Of a stretch of DNA of 64,000 nt, positions 43,365 through 51,548 are shown piece by piece. The translations under genes were made by a program, and so were the position numbers. Under the pieces are notes generated by a model, which did not search any database, had not been told where the DNA came from, and saw only the letters and a program-made list of their open reading frames with translations. Within the stretch, counting starts at the first letter, position 1; each line of letters starts with the position of its first letter. Source of the DNA: RGIG4079 sp045637505 (GTDB taxonomy: Bacteria > Bacteroidota > Bacteroidia > Bacteroidales > Muribaculaceae); contig JAZTZO010000016.1 in the NCBI GenBank assembly GCA_045637505.1, positions 104,760-168,759 on the forward strand, in the 5' to 3' direction.

Positions 43365-44450
43365 ATGAATTACAAACTATTACCTAAATATTTATTGTTA
43401 CCATTCTCGAAGTTATATGGCTTCGCTGTAACAATGCGTAATCGTTTGTTTGACTGGGGCATTTTAAAGCAAGAACAATTTGATGTCCCAATTATTGTTG
43501 TGGGAAATTTAGCTGTAGGGGGGACTGGAAAAACTCCCCACACTGAATTTATTATTAATGAGCTTCGCTGGAATTACAACATAGGGGTAATAAGTCGTGG
43601 CTATAAACGAAAAACAAAAGGTTTTGTATTAGCAACACATCAATCGACCCCAAATGATATTGGAGATGAACCTTATCAAATATATAATAAATTTGGAGGT
43701 CAAATTCCAGTTGCTGTTTGCGAGAATAGATGCAATGGAATTAAAGAATTATTGGGAATTAATCCTGATATAAATTTAATATTACTCGATGATGCTTTTC
43801 AGCACCGTTATGTCAAGCCAACAGTATCAATTCTTCTAACTGAATTTAACCGACCTATATTTTATGACCATTTGCTTCCTTTTGGAAATTTGAGAGAACC
43901 CATACAAGGATTGAGTAGAGCTGACTTGATTGTTGTGACTAAATGCCCCGATGAAATTAAGCCAATGGAATATCGTATATTCAATAACAAATTGAAACCG
44001 TTTCCATTTCAACATTTATCATTTTCAAAATATAGATATGGGCAACTAACTCCAGTTTTTCCCAATAAAGCAATAAATATTCCCCTTCTTGATTGGTTAA
44101 ACTGCGATGATTTAATTTATGCGATTTCGGGGATTGGAAATCCAACCCCATTCATAAATCATTTAAGGTCGTTTTATGCTAATGTTAAAACATCGACCTT
44201 CCCCGATCATCATGATTTTGATCATAGAGATTTAGATATAATCAAAAAAAGATATCACACTTTTACCGCAAATAGAAAATATATTATTACGACAGAAAAA
44301 GATGCAGTTCGATTGGCTAATAATCCTTACTTTCCTACTGATTTAATGCCTTATATTTTTTATTTGCCGATAACTGTTGAATTTACAAACGAAGGGGATA
44401 TGCCTCCATTTATTGAAACATTAATTAAAAATATAGAGTCGAAAGACTAA
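43365..44450 (+). CDS. lpxK: Tetraacyldisaccharide 4'-kinase LpxK
   Basis: This 361-residue kinase phosphorylates the lipid A precursor at the inner membrane. It has an amphipathic N terminus (about 5-25), the P-loop GNLAVGGTGKTP (48-58), GVISRGYKRKTKGF, LLDDAFQHRYVKP and TFPDHHDFDHRDLD. All are diagnostic. It shows the organism makes lipid A and so has a Gram-negative envelope. It lies 6 bases after sppA and 33 bases before the nucleoside phosphorylase gene. Confidence 0.96.
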   Translation: MNYKLLPKYLLLPFSKLYGFAVTMRNRLFDWGILKQEQFDVPIIVVGNLAVGGTGKTPHTEFIINELRWNYNIGVISRGYKRKTKGFVLATHQSTPNDIGDEPYQIYNKFGGQIPVAVCENRCNGIKELLGINPDINLILLDDAFQHRYVKPTVSILLTEFNRPIFYDHLLPFGNLREPIQGLSRADLIVVTKCPDEIKPMEYRIFNNKLKPFPFQHLSFSKYRYGQLTPVFPNKAINIPLLDWLNCDDLIYAISGIGNPTPFINHLRSFYANVKTSTFPDHHDFDHRDLDIIKKRYHTFTANRKYIITTEKDAVRLANNPYFPTDLMPYIFYLPITVEFTNEGDMPPFIETLIKNIESKD

Positions 44451-44483
44451 TGAATATATACCTTTATAACGAAAATAAATGTT

Positions 44484-45296
44484 ATGCTTGAAAAAATTAA
44501 TCTAACAGCTAACTATATTAAAGCAAAGATTACTAATCTCCCTGAAATTGCTATCATATTAGGCACTGGGCTAGGTGCTTTAGTTGATCATATAGTTGAC
44601 GCCGAATATATCCCATATGCTGATATTCCAAACTTTCCCATATCTACCGTCGAGGGGCATAGTGGAAATCTTATTTTCGGATATCTTGGCGGAAAACATA
44701 TTATGGCCATGCAAGGGCGCTTCCATTACTATGAAGGCTATGATATGAAAGAGGTTACTTTCCCCGTTCGGGTCATGAAGGCACTTGGCATTAAAACATT
44801 ATTTGTGAGCAATGCTGCGGGTGGTATGAATAAAGAGTTTAGAGTGGGGGATATTATGATAATAAATGATCATATTAATCTTTTCCCTGAAAATCCATTA
44901 AAAGGCAAAAACTATAACGAGTTAGGTCCTCGTTTCCCTGCAATGACAGAAGCTTATAGCCACAAATTAATTAAATTAGCAAATGAGATTGCCATAGAAA
45001 AGGGCATTAGGGTAATGAATGGCGTGTATGTAGGCACATCAGGACCAACATTTGAAACACCTGCTGAATACGAATATTTTCGCATTATTGGTGGTGATGC
45101 AGTGGGCATGTCAACCGTGCCAGAAGTTATAGTTGCTAATCATGCATCCATGGAAGTGTTTGGTATATCAGTTATTACTGACCTCGGAGGAAAAGATATT
45201 ACCGAGGTGCCAACCCATGAAGAAGTTCAAAAAGCAGCAATGAAAGCTCAGCCTAAAATGGTTGAAATTATGCAAACCATTATTAGTAAAATATAA
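44484..45296 (+). CDS. Purine-nucleoside phosphorylase (trimeric, PNP family 2)
   Basis: This 270-residue enzyme splits purine nucleosides with phosphate. It shows IILGTGLGALVDH, VEGHSGNLIFGYL, MQGRFHYYEGYDMKEVTFPVRVMKALG, SNAAGGMN, and the purine-site sequence GPTFETPAEYEYFRIIGGDAVGMSTVPEVIVA. The pattern is that of the PunA/DeoD-like trimeric type (family PNP/MTAP). It lies 2 bases upstream of thiL and behind lpxK, so it belongs to a housekeeping operon of mixed function. Confidence 0.95.
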   Translation: MLEKINLTANYIKAKITNLPEIAIILGTGLGALVDHIVDAEYIPYADIPNFPISTVEGHSGNLIFGYLGGKHIMAMQGRFHYYEGYDMKEVTFPVRVMKALGIKTLFVSNAAGGMNKEFRVGDIMIINDHINLFPENPLKGKNYNELGPRFPAMTEAYSHKLIKLANEIAIEKGIRVMNGVYVGTSGPTFETPAEYEYFRIIGGDAVGMSTVPEVIVANHASMEVFGISVITDLGGKDITEVPTHEEVQKAAMKAQPKMVEIMQTIISKI

Positions 45297-45298
45297 TT

Positions 45299-46333
45299 AT
45301 GAATATAACAGAAACAGAAATAGCTAAATTAGGAGAATTTGGTCTAATTGATAGACTTACTAAAGATATATCTATAAAAAATGAATCCACTAAATTGGGG
45401 ATAGGGGATGACTGTGCAGTAATGGACTACAATGGTTCAAAAGTACTCGTATCAACTGATTTGCTAACAGAGGGTGTTCATTTTGATTTAACCTATGTTC
45501 CTTTGAAACACCTTGGTTATAAGGCTGCTGTAGTTAACTTTTCAGATATATATGCTATGAATGGTAAACCACAACAAATCGTTGTTGCCCTGGGCATATC
45601 AAAAAGATTTACCGTTGAACATATTGATGAGTTATATAGTGGTCTAAAACTCGCATGCGATATATATGGTGTAGATTTGGTTGGAGGTGATACGACATCA
45701 TCTCGAGCTGGGTTAACTATAAGCATAACATGTATAGGTAGTGCCTCTAATGATGAAATTGTATATCGTTCAGGTGCTAAAGATTCAGATTTAATATGCG
45801 TAAGTGGAGATTTAGGCGCGGCTTATATGGGACTACAACTTCTTGAAAGAGAAAAATTGGCATCAGTCGGCATCAATGATTTCCAACCACAATTTCAAGG
45901 CAAAGAATACTTAATTGAGCGTCAATTAAAACCAGAGGCTCGAAAAGATCTTATCGCAGAATTAAAAAATAAATCAATATTACCAACATCTATGATAGAT
46001 ATTTCTGACGGACTTTCATCAGAGTTATTACATATTTGTAAAGAGAGTGGTGTGGGATGTCGTATCTACGAAGATAAGATTCCTATTGATTACCAAACTG
46101 CAATTATGGCTGAAGAATTAAATATGAATTTAGTTACTGCTGCATTAAATGGAGGAGAAGATTATGAATTATTATTCACAATACCTCTTCATCTTTATGA
46201 GCAAGTAAAAAATAACGAATACTTTAAAGTTATTGGACATATTACAAAAAAAGACCTTGGTTGCGCTATGATAACAAGAGATGGCAACGAGATTCCTCTC
46301 AAAGCACAAGGGTGGAACCATATGTCAAAATAA
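45299..46333 (+). CDS. thiL: Thiamine-monophosphate kinase ThiL
   Basis: This 344-residue kinase makes thiamine diphosphate. Signature sequences are LGEFGLIDRL at the N terminus, GIGDDCAVMDYNG, STDLLTEGVHFDLTYVPLKHLGYKA, VGGDTTSSRAGL, SGDLGAAYMG, MIDISDGLSSELLH and LNGGEDYELLFT. Together they cover the ATP and Mg sites of the PurM/ThiL fold. It closes the sppA operon and is followed by a strong terminator. The product is the cofactor of MenD encoded earlier in the window. Confidence 0.96.
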   Translation: MNITETEIAKLGEFGLIDRLTKDISIKNESTKLGIGDDCAVMDYNGSKVLVSTDLLTEGVHFDLTYVPLKHLGYKAAVVNFSDIYAMNGKPQQIVVALGISKRFTVEHIDELYSGLKLACDIYGVDLVGGDTTSSRAGLTISITCIGSASNDEIVYRSGAKDSDLICVSGDLGAAYMGLQLLEREKLASVGINDFQPQFQGKEYLIERQLKPEARKDLIAELKNKSILPTSMIDISDGLSSELLHICKESGVGCRIYEDKIPIDYQTAIMAEELNMNLVTAALNGGEDYELLFTIPLHLYEQVKNNEYFKVIGHITKKDLGCAMITRDGNEIPLKAQGWNHMSK

Positions 46334-46337
46334 TAGT

Positions 46338-46366
46338 AAAAGGTTGCATTTTTAGTGCAACCTTTT
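46338..46366 (+). terminator. Intrinsic terminator after thiL
   Basis: A perfect 11-bp inverted repeat AAAAGGTTGCA / TGCAACCTTTT (46338-46348 and 46356-46366) with a 7-base loop starts 4 bases after the thiL stop. Confidence 0.85.
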
Positions 46367-46449
46367 ATAATATTGACCAATATATACAGCATTTTTGAAA
46401 TAAAATTATTAATTTTGCATTATAAACATCAAAATAGAACATTAGACTT

Positions 46450-47859
46450 ATGATTAATCGTATATTAATAAGAATAAAGGTTATCCAGTTACTTTATTCA
46501 TATCTACTAACTCGTAGTAAATTTACTATTGAAGCCATTCCCGAAAATGCTTCTCGCGATAGAAAATATGCACAATCTTTCTATTTTGACCTTATCCTTT
46601 TAACATTAGAACTTTCAGGATATAATATCATTGCAAAATCCAATATTACATACAGCGGAAATAACATTCTTAAGACAAATGCATTAGCCCAATCTTTGAT
46701 AGATTGTGATGAGATTAAAAAGATAATCAAACAAAACAATAATATTTCTCAATATAACACAGTTATAAATGAGTTAATTGTTGCAATAAAGGGATCTATT
46801 ATCTATAAAGATTTTAGTAAAATCAAATCTCCCAAAATTGAAGATGAAGTAAATTTTTGGAGAGTTGTATTTAATACCATTATTCTTAAAAATAGTTCCT
46901 TTATAAATGTTACTCGACAAAATAATGAATACACTATCAAAGGGTTTGAAATAGGTTCTGAATTATTTATTAAATCTCTTTCTAAATTATGTGATACTAA
47001 CTCATCTCTATTTAACGCCCATAAGTCACTTACACATGCTTTAGATAAGTCATATGAGTTATATTTCTGCATTTTTAAACTTGTGATTCAATTAACTCAA
47101 TTACAAGCACAATTCATAGAGGCCGCTAAAAACAAGTATTTACCTACCGACGATGATTTAAATCCCAATACTAGATTTATTGATAATCAATTAATAAAAG
47201 CAATAGAAGCAAACGAAGAGTTTGAAATGCACTTATCTAAATGCTCTATTAATTGGGAAGAAGAGCCGCTATTCTTAAGAAGAATTTTAGAAAAAATTAT
47301 TCAGTCTGACATTTATAAAGAATATATGCGCGCCCTTGATAACAATCGTGCTTTAGATTGTGATTTATGGCGCAATATCCTTAAGAACATCATCTTCAAC
47401 GATGAAGAGTTTAATGATATTCTTGAATCAAAATCATCTTATTGGAACGATGACCTTCATATTATTGGCACTTTTGTTTTAAAAACAATAAAGCAATTTT
47501 CTAATCAACAAGATATTGATATTACTCCAATATCTCAATTTAAAGATGACGAAGATGCAGAATTTGGTCCAAAATTATTTACAGAAACTGTAGAAAATAT
47601 TGACGAATATCGTAGCTATATCGACAAATTTATAAGCAAGCAATGGGATTCTGAACGTCTAGCATTTATGGATATTGTAATAATGACAACTGCAATTGCT
47701 GAAATGGTTAAATTCCCATTAATTCCAATCCCAGTTACTCTCAATGAATACATTGAGATTGCTAATAGTTACAGTACCCCCAAAAGTGGGCAATTTATCA
47801 ATGGCATTCTATATTCAGTTATAAATTACTTAAAAAGCGAAGGTAAATTGAACAAATAA
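46450..47859 (+). CDS. nusB: Transcription antitermination factor NusB (long Bacteroidota form)
   Basis: This 469-residue protein has a NusB fold at the C terminus (about 330-460: ERLAFMDIVIMTTAIAEMVKFPLIPIPVTLNEYIEIANSY in several conserved parts, then GQFINGILYSVINYL). A long helical N-terminal extension starts MINRILIRIKVIQLLYSYL. Escherichia coli NusB has only about 140 residues; extended forms occur in Bacteroidota. NusB joins NusE at boxA to promote rRNA transcription. A TAATTTTG -7 box lies at 46410-46417. yajC follows after 50 bases, matching the common nusB-yajC order in the phylum. Confidence 0.92.
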   Translation: MINRILIRIKVIQLLYSYLLTRSKFTIEAIPENASRDRKYAQSFYFDLILLTLELSGYNIIAKSNITYSGNNILKTNALAQSLIDCDEIKKIIKQNNNISQYNTVINELIVAIKGSIIYKDFSKIKSPKIEDEVNFWRVVFNTIILKNSSFINVTRQNNEYTIKGFEIGSELFIKSLSKLCDTNSSLFNAHKSLTHALDKSYELYFCIFKLVIQLTQLQAQFIEAAKNKYLPTDDDLNPNTRFIDNQLIKAIEANEEFEMHLSKCSINWEEEPLFLRRILEKIIQSDIYKEYMRALDNNRALDCDLWRNILKNIIFNDEEFNDILESKSSYWNDDLHIIGTFVLKTIKQFSNQQDIDITPISQFKDDEDAEFGPKLFTETVENIDEYRSYIDKFISKQWDSERLAFMDIVIMTTAIAEMVKFPLIPIPVTLNEYIEIANSYSTPKSGQFINGILYSVINYLKSEGKLNK

Positions 47860-47909
47860 AATATAAAAATCATTTTTTCAGTATAAGTTTAATTAATCTC
47901 ATATAAATT

Positions 47910-48242
47910 ATGGTTACTAATTCTATTTTATTACAAGCTCAAGCACAAGATGGCACAATGTCAATTTTTATGATTGTAGCCCTTATTGCTATTTTCTATT
48001 TCTTTATGATTCGCCCACAACAAAAACGTCAAAAAGAGATTAGAAAATTTCGTGAAAACCTCAAAGTAGGGGATAAGGTGATTACTGCTGGCGGAATATA
48101 TGGAAAAATAAGAAATGTAAATGACACTACATTTCAAATTGAAATTGCCGAAAATGTTAAAATTATAATTGACAAAGGTTCAGTTTATCCATCTGCTGCC
48201 GATGCTGCTCAAGCTGCACAAGAAAACGAAACCCAAAAATAA
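47910..48242 (+). CDS. yajC: Preprotein translocase subunit YajC
   Basis: This 110-residue protein has one membrane span (about 19-36, MSIFMIVALIAIFYFFMI) followed directly by RPQQKRQKE, the YajC hallmark, and a short cytoplasmic domain (VGDKVITAGGIYGKI). YajC associates with SecDF and the Sec channel. It is followed by a strong terminator hairpin just before ybbR. Confidence 0.96.
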   Translation: MVTNSILLQAQAQDGTMSIFMIVALIAIFYFFMIRPQQKRQKEIRKFRENLKVGDKVITAGGIYGKIRNVNDTTFQIEIAENVKIIIDKGSVYPSAADAAQAAQENETQK

Positions 48243-48263
48243 TATTTAAAAATATCTATAAAT

Positions 48264-48303
48264 AAGCCTATTCAATTGAAAATAATTGAATAGGCTTTAT
48301 ATA
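48264..48303 (+). terminator. Strong hairpin terminator between yajC and ybbR
   Basis: A 14-bp perfect inverted repeat (48264-48277 and 48284-48297, 6-base loop) is followed by TTTATATAAT. It ends only 11 bases before the ybbR start codon, leaving no room for a separate promoter and normal leader. Confidence 0.8.
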
Positions 48304-48308
48304 ATATC

Positions 48309-49271
48309 ATGAAACACGTTCCAAGCTTAAATCACATCAGACAAAATTTAAAGACAGCAAAAGGAAAGAATTTTTTGCAGTTTACATTATTTATAGGTAT
48401 TTCCTTTATATTTTGGTTAGCATTAACTCTAAACGAAGAGTTCCAATTTGAGATTAATTACCCTGTAAAAATTAAAGAAATCCCCGATAGTATCACTCTA
48501 ATATCAACACCACCAAGGACTGTTAAAGTTAATATTAATTCTAAAGGTTACTATTTTTTTAAGTATAAATTAAAAGATGTTCCAAGCATTGACATTGATT
48601 TTAGAAAATATCGTCAAGGCTCTCGTATCTCATTAGGTCAAACTGAATTGTTAAATATAACTCGGCAAATGTTTGGTTCAAATAGTAATGCAACAACATT
48701 TTCACCCGACTCAATTAACATTGACTTCACATCGAAACCAGGTAAAAAAGTAAAGTTAAAAGTAAATATAGATTCTTCTACCGAAGGAAAATATATTATA
48801 AATGGTCAAATTAAAACAAATTTAGAATACATTTTACTATATGCCGTTAATGATATCCCTACGAAAATCAATGAGATAGAAACTGAATTTATTCATTGTG
48901 AAAATCTTACTAAAACAACAACTATAAGGGCTAAAATTATAACCCCCAAAGGAATGCGAGCAATACCCGACTCAATTGATATAACAATCCCTGTTGAACC
49001 ACTTATATCTAAAAAAAGAATTACACCTATTGAAGTTATTAATACGCCCGAGGAGAAACGACTAATTACATTCCCCTCGCAAGTAGAAATTAATTATTTA
49101 GTCCCTAAAAGTTTATTCAATCATGAAGTTAAACACATAAAAGCGATTGTAGATTATAAAGATATATATTTAAATAACAATAAATTACCTATTAAACTGA
49201 TTGAAATACCATCTACCTACAAGGGTGTTTCAACTAAGATAGATAGTGTTGAATATATAATAGAGCAATAA
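48309..49271 (+). CDS. YbbR-like domain protein
   Basis: This 320-residue protein has one N-terminal membrane span (about 25-42: FLQFTLFIGISFIFWLAL, then TLNEEFQFEI) and an extracytoplasmic part with YbbR-like beta repeats (KIKEIPDSITLISTPPRTVKVNI and the ITPKGMRAIPDSIDITI region). The yajC-ybbR-coaE order is common in Bacteroidota. In Firmicutes YbbR/CdaR proteins regulate a c-di-AMP cyclase; no cyclase is adjacent here, so that role should not be assumed. coaE begins 4 bases after its stop. Confidence 0.85.
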   Translation: MKHVPSLNHIRQNLKTAKGKNFLQFTLFIGISFIFWLALTLNEEFQFEINYPVKIKEIPDSITLISTPPRTVKVNINSKGYYFFKYKLKDVPSIDIDFRKYRQGSRISLGQTELLNITRQMFGSNSNATTFSPDSINIDFTSKPGKKVKLKVNIDSSTEGKYIINGQIKTNLEYILLYAVNDIPTKINEIETEFIHCENLTKTTTIRAKIITPKGMRAIPDSIDITIPVEPLISKKRITPIEVINTPEEKRLITFPSQVEINYLVPKSLFNHEVKHIKAIVDYKDIYLNNNKLPIKLIEIPSTYKGVSTKIDSVEYIIEQ

Positions 49272-49275
49272 TTAT

Positions 49276-49851
49276 ATGGCAATTTTGATTGCAATAACCG
49301 GAGGGATTGGATGTGGCAAATCTATTGTATCACGAATTCTTGAGGAGTTTGGGTATTTTGTATATGACTGTGACAAAAATGCAAAACTCCTTATGGACAA
49401 CAGCCTTGTAATTAAAAATAACTTAAAACATATATTTGGTAACGATATAATAGAATGTAATGCTATTAATAGAGCGAAGTTAGCAAATATCGTTTTTAAC
49501 AACAAAGAAAAACTAATTGAACTCAATAAAATAGTTCACACATCAGTCAAAGAGGATTTAATCTCATGGAAATCTAGGAAATCACATGAGAAAATGCTAT
49601 TCGTAGAAACAGCGATATTATACCAAAGTGGCCTCAATAATATTGTAGACGAAATTTGGGAAGTGATTGCTCCTCTTGAAATCAGAATTGAAAGGGTGAT
49701 TAAACGCAATAATATTTCACGCCAAGAAGTAATCTCAAGAATTGAATCTCAAAAACACAAAATATTAGCATCTGCCGATTATACAATTATAAATGATGAT
49801 AAAGATGCTATTTTACCTCAAATAAACTCAATATTAAACCAAAAGTTCTAA
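49276..49851 (+). CDS. coaE: Dephospho-CoA kinase CoaE
   Basis: This 191-residue P-loop kinase does the last step of coenzyme A synthesis. Walker A is GGIGCGKSIVSRIL (about 9-22), then VYDCDKNAKLLMD, and the LFVETAILYQSGL and RNNISRQEVISRIESQ segments of the lid and CoA-binding regions. Length is standard. Its final 4 bases overlap the convergent nitrilase-family gene. No terminator hairpin is seen between the two. Confidence 0.95.
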   Translation: MAILIAITGGIGCGKSIVSRILEEFGYFVYDCDKNAKLLMDNSLVIKNNLKHIFGNDIIECNAINRAKLANIVFNNKEKLIELNKIVHTSVKEDLISWKSRKSHEKMLFVETAILYQSGLNNIVDEIWEVIAPLEIRIERVIKRNNISRQEVISRIESQKHKILASADYTIINDDKDAILPQINSILNQKF

Positions 49852-50603
49852 TCTTGATTCATATCAAGAAGTCCCTTTCTTCGATGTTCATTTAACGAAT
49901 CTTTATCTATTCGTGCATAACTAATATTATTTTCCCTTGAAGCTATATCTAACCCATTAAAATCAAAAATATATGATGGAGTATTATAGTCAAAAAGGTC
50001 ATCTTTACCAAGTCGATTTGCTCCTATAATATATATTTGATTTTCTATTGCACGACCGATAAAAATATGCTCCCACTTATATTTTTCCCCCACTGACCAA
50101 CTTGAGGGTACAATCATCAAATCAGTATTTTTTGCTGTTTTATGGCTCCATATAGGATATAATATATCATCTCCTACTAATATTGAGATGTTCCATCCAC
50201 GATACCTAATTATAGCCGATTGCTTATGACCTAACGTGTAATTAATATTATATTTACTATTACTATAGATATGTGATTTGTCGTAAAATGTGAATTCTCC
50301 CGATGGTTCTACAAAAAAAGCCCTATTATAATACTGACCATTTTCTTTAGCTAAAAAGCTACCACATATCGCAAAATTAAAAAATAGTGCCCATCGCTGT
50401 AAATTTACGATCGATATGCCATTTAAATCTTCTGCCATATCATATAGTTGTTCAGTAGATGATATATAACCAGTACTAAATAATTCAGGAAGAACTACTA
50501 AGTCACAATCTTTATCAACTCTATTCAATAAGTCGGCGATAGTTATAATATTTTCGTCTTTATCACCCCAAGCTATTTCATGCGATATTATAGCAACTTT
50601 CAT
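49848..50603 (-). CDS. Nitrilase/omega-amidase family protein lacking the catalytic Cys
   Basis: This 251-residue protein has the carbon-nitrogen hydrolase fold. Glu40 is in VVLPELFSTGY and Lys109 in FYDKSHIY, two of the three catalytic residues. The third should be Cys in a LxVCYDLRFPVW-like segment; here the aligned sequence is ISILVGDDILYPIWS, with Gly144 (codon GGA at 50172-50174). Length and all other landmarks resemble the YafV/NIT2 omega-amidase group. It is therefore either inactive, uses another residue, or has a binding role. It is the last gene of the thr operon, 10 bases after the acyltransferase gene, and the frame is intact. Confidence 0.85.
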   Translation of the reverse strand: MKVAIISHEIAWGDKDENIITIADLLNRVDKDCDLVVLPELFSTGYISSTEQLYDMAEDLNGISIVNLQRWALFFNFAICGSFLAKENGQYYNRAFFVEPSGEFTFYDKSHIYSNSKYNINYTLGHKQSAIIRYRGWNISILVGDDILYPIWSHKTAKNTDLMIVPSSWSVGEKYKWEHIFIGRAIENQIYIIGANRLGKDDLFDYNTPSYIFDFNGLDIASRENNISYARIDKDSLNEHRRKGLLDMNQD

Positions 50604-50613
50604 ATCAAATTAA

Positions 50614-51156
50614 TTATTCAGTGCAAAATTTTTCAGGATAACATGCATTTGCATCCTTATAATAGTCCTTTATTCTCCGCATATCATGCTCCACACTATC
50701 AGTCATAGTGAATTCATCTACTATTGAAATACATTTATCCTTAAAGTCAAATTTGCCCAACAATATAGGGACTTGCGCCTCACGAGCTATATGCAAAAAA
50801 CCAGATCTCCATTGGCTAACCTTACTTCTTGTTCCTTCAGGAGTGATTGCTATACAAAGTTTATCTGTATTGTTAAATTTAGCAATAATTACATCAACTA
50901 ATGATGATCCTCTTTTCTTCGGTACAGGAATACCTCCAATTGATTTAAAAATTAGCCCTAAAGGGAAAAAGAACCACGCTTCTTTCATTAAGAAACCAGC
51001 GTTTCTCCCTACTGAAAGATATGCTAATTTACCCAATATAAAGTCCCAATTAGATGTGTGAGGTGCCACACAAATTATACATTTAGGATAATTGGGAACA
51101 GTAATCTCTACACGCCACCCAATTATCCATAATATTAATTTTGACAATAATTTCAT
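50614..51156 (-). CDS. Lysophospholipid/1-acylglycerol-3-phosphate acyltransferase-like protein
   Basis: This 180-residue protein has a hydrophobic N terminus and the PlsC-type motifs: H33-x4-D38 (APHTSNWDFILGK), then the substrate-binding TPEGTRSKVSQWRSGF and a proline-containing VPILLGKFD. The HTSNWD form is typical of a short acyltransferase subgroup common in Bacteroidota and Proteobacteria. It probably acylates a phospholipid or other glycerol lipid at the inner membrane. It is 4 bases after the small unknown gene and likely co-transcribed with the thr genes. Confidence 0.88.
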   Translation of the reverse strand: MKLLSKLILWIIGWRVEITVPNYPKCIICVAPHTSNWDFILGKLAYLSVGRNAGFLMKEAWFFFPLGLIFKSIGGIPVPKKRGSSLVDVIIAKFNNTDKLCIAITPEGTRSKVSQWRSGFLHIAREAQVPILLGKFDFKDKCISIVDEFTMTDSVEHDMRRIKDYYKDANACYPEKFCTE

Positions 51157-51160
51157 TGAA

Positions 51161-51523
51161 TTATTGCTTTAGAGCTGCTACATTAGCATCTTTTTGAGCC
51201 TGAGGTAAAAGGGCATTCATTGATTTAACAATCTCACGCACTTTTTTGTCAAAGTCAACTCTCAACGTATTATAGGCCTGTTTAAAATATTTTGTTTTAG
51301 CAACAGTATAGTCGTGATTCGATTCAAAATCTTTCTTTATCTTATCATATGAGAAAGATACTTTTTTTAACGATGAAGACTGTAATGACGCAATTTCAAA
51401 AACAATATCTTGCATTTTTTCAACGTCAATTCCTTCAACAAAGTGAATAGCCATTATACATTCAGCAGCTATATCGCCACATGCATACTTAATTTGTTTT
51501 TTTAATAAACGTTTGTTTGCCAT
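51161..51523 (-). CDS. Small helical protein of unknown function
   Basis: This 120-residue protein is predicted almost all alpha-helical and charged (MANKRLLKKQIKYACGDIAAE at the start, then DYTVAKTKYFKQAYNTLRVDF). I do not know a named family. It has no signal peptide or membrane span. Two cysteines lie in the first 25 residues. It lies 25 bases after thrC and 4 bases before the acyltransferase gene, so it is a real operon member. Confidence 0.7.
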   Translation of the reverse strand: MANKRLLKKQIKYACGDIAAECIMAIHFVEGIDVEKMQDIVFEIASLQSSSLKKVSFSYDKIKKDFESNHDYTVAKTKYFKQAYNTLRVDFDKKVREIVKSMNALLPQAQKDANVAALKQ

Positions 51524-51548
51524 GATAAATAAATTTATTATTAATACT

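Noticed and set aside
48309..49271. YbbR protein as a c-di-AMP cyclase regulator (CdaR)
   Set aside because: No diadenylate cyclase gene is adjacent; the Bacteroidota context is yajC and coaE, so transferring the Firmicutes role is unsupported.
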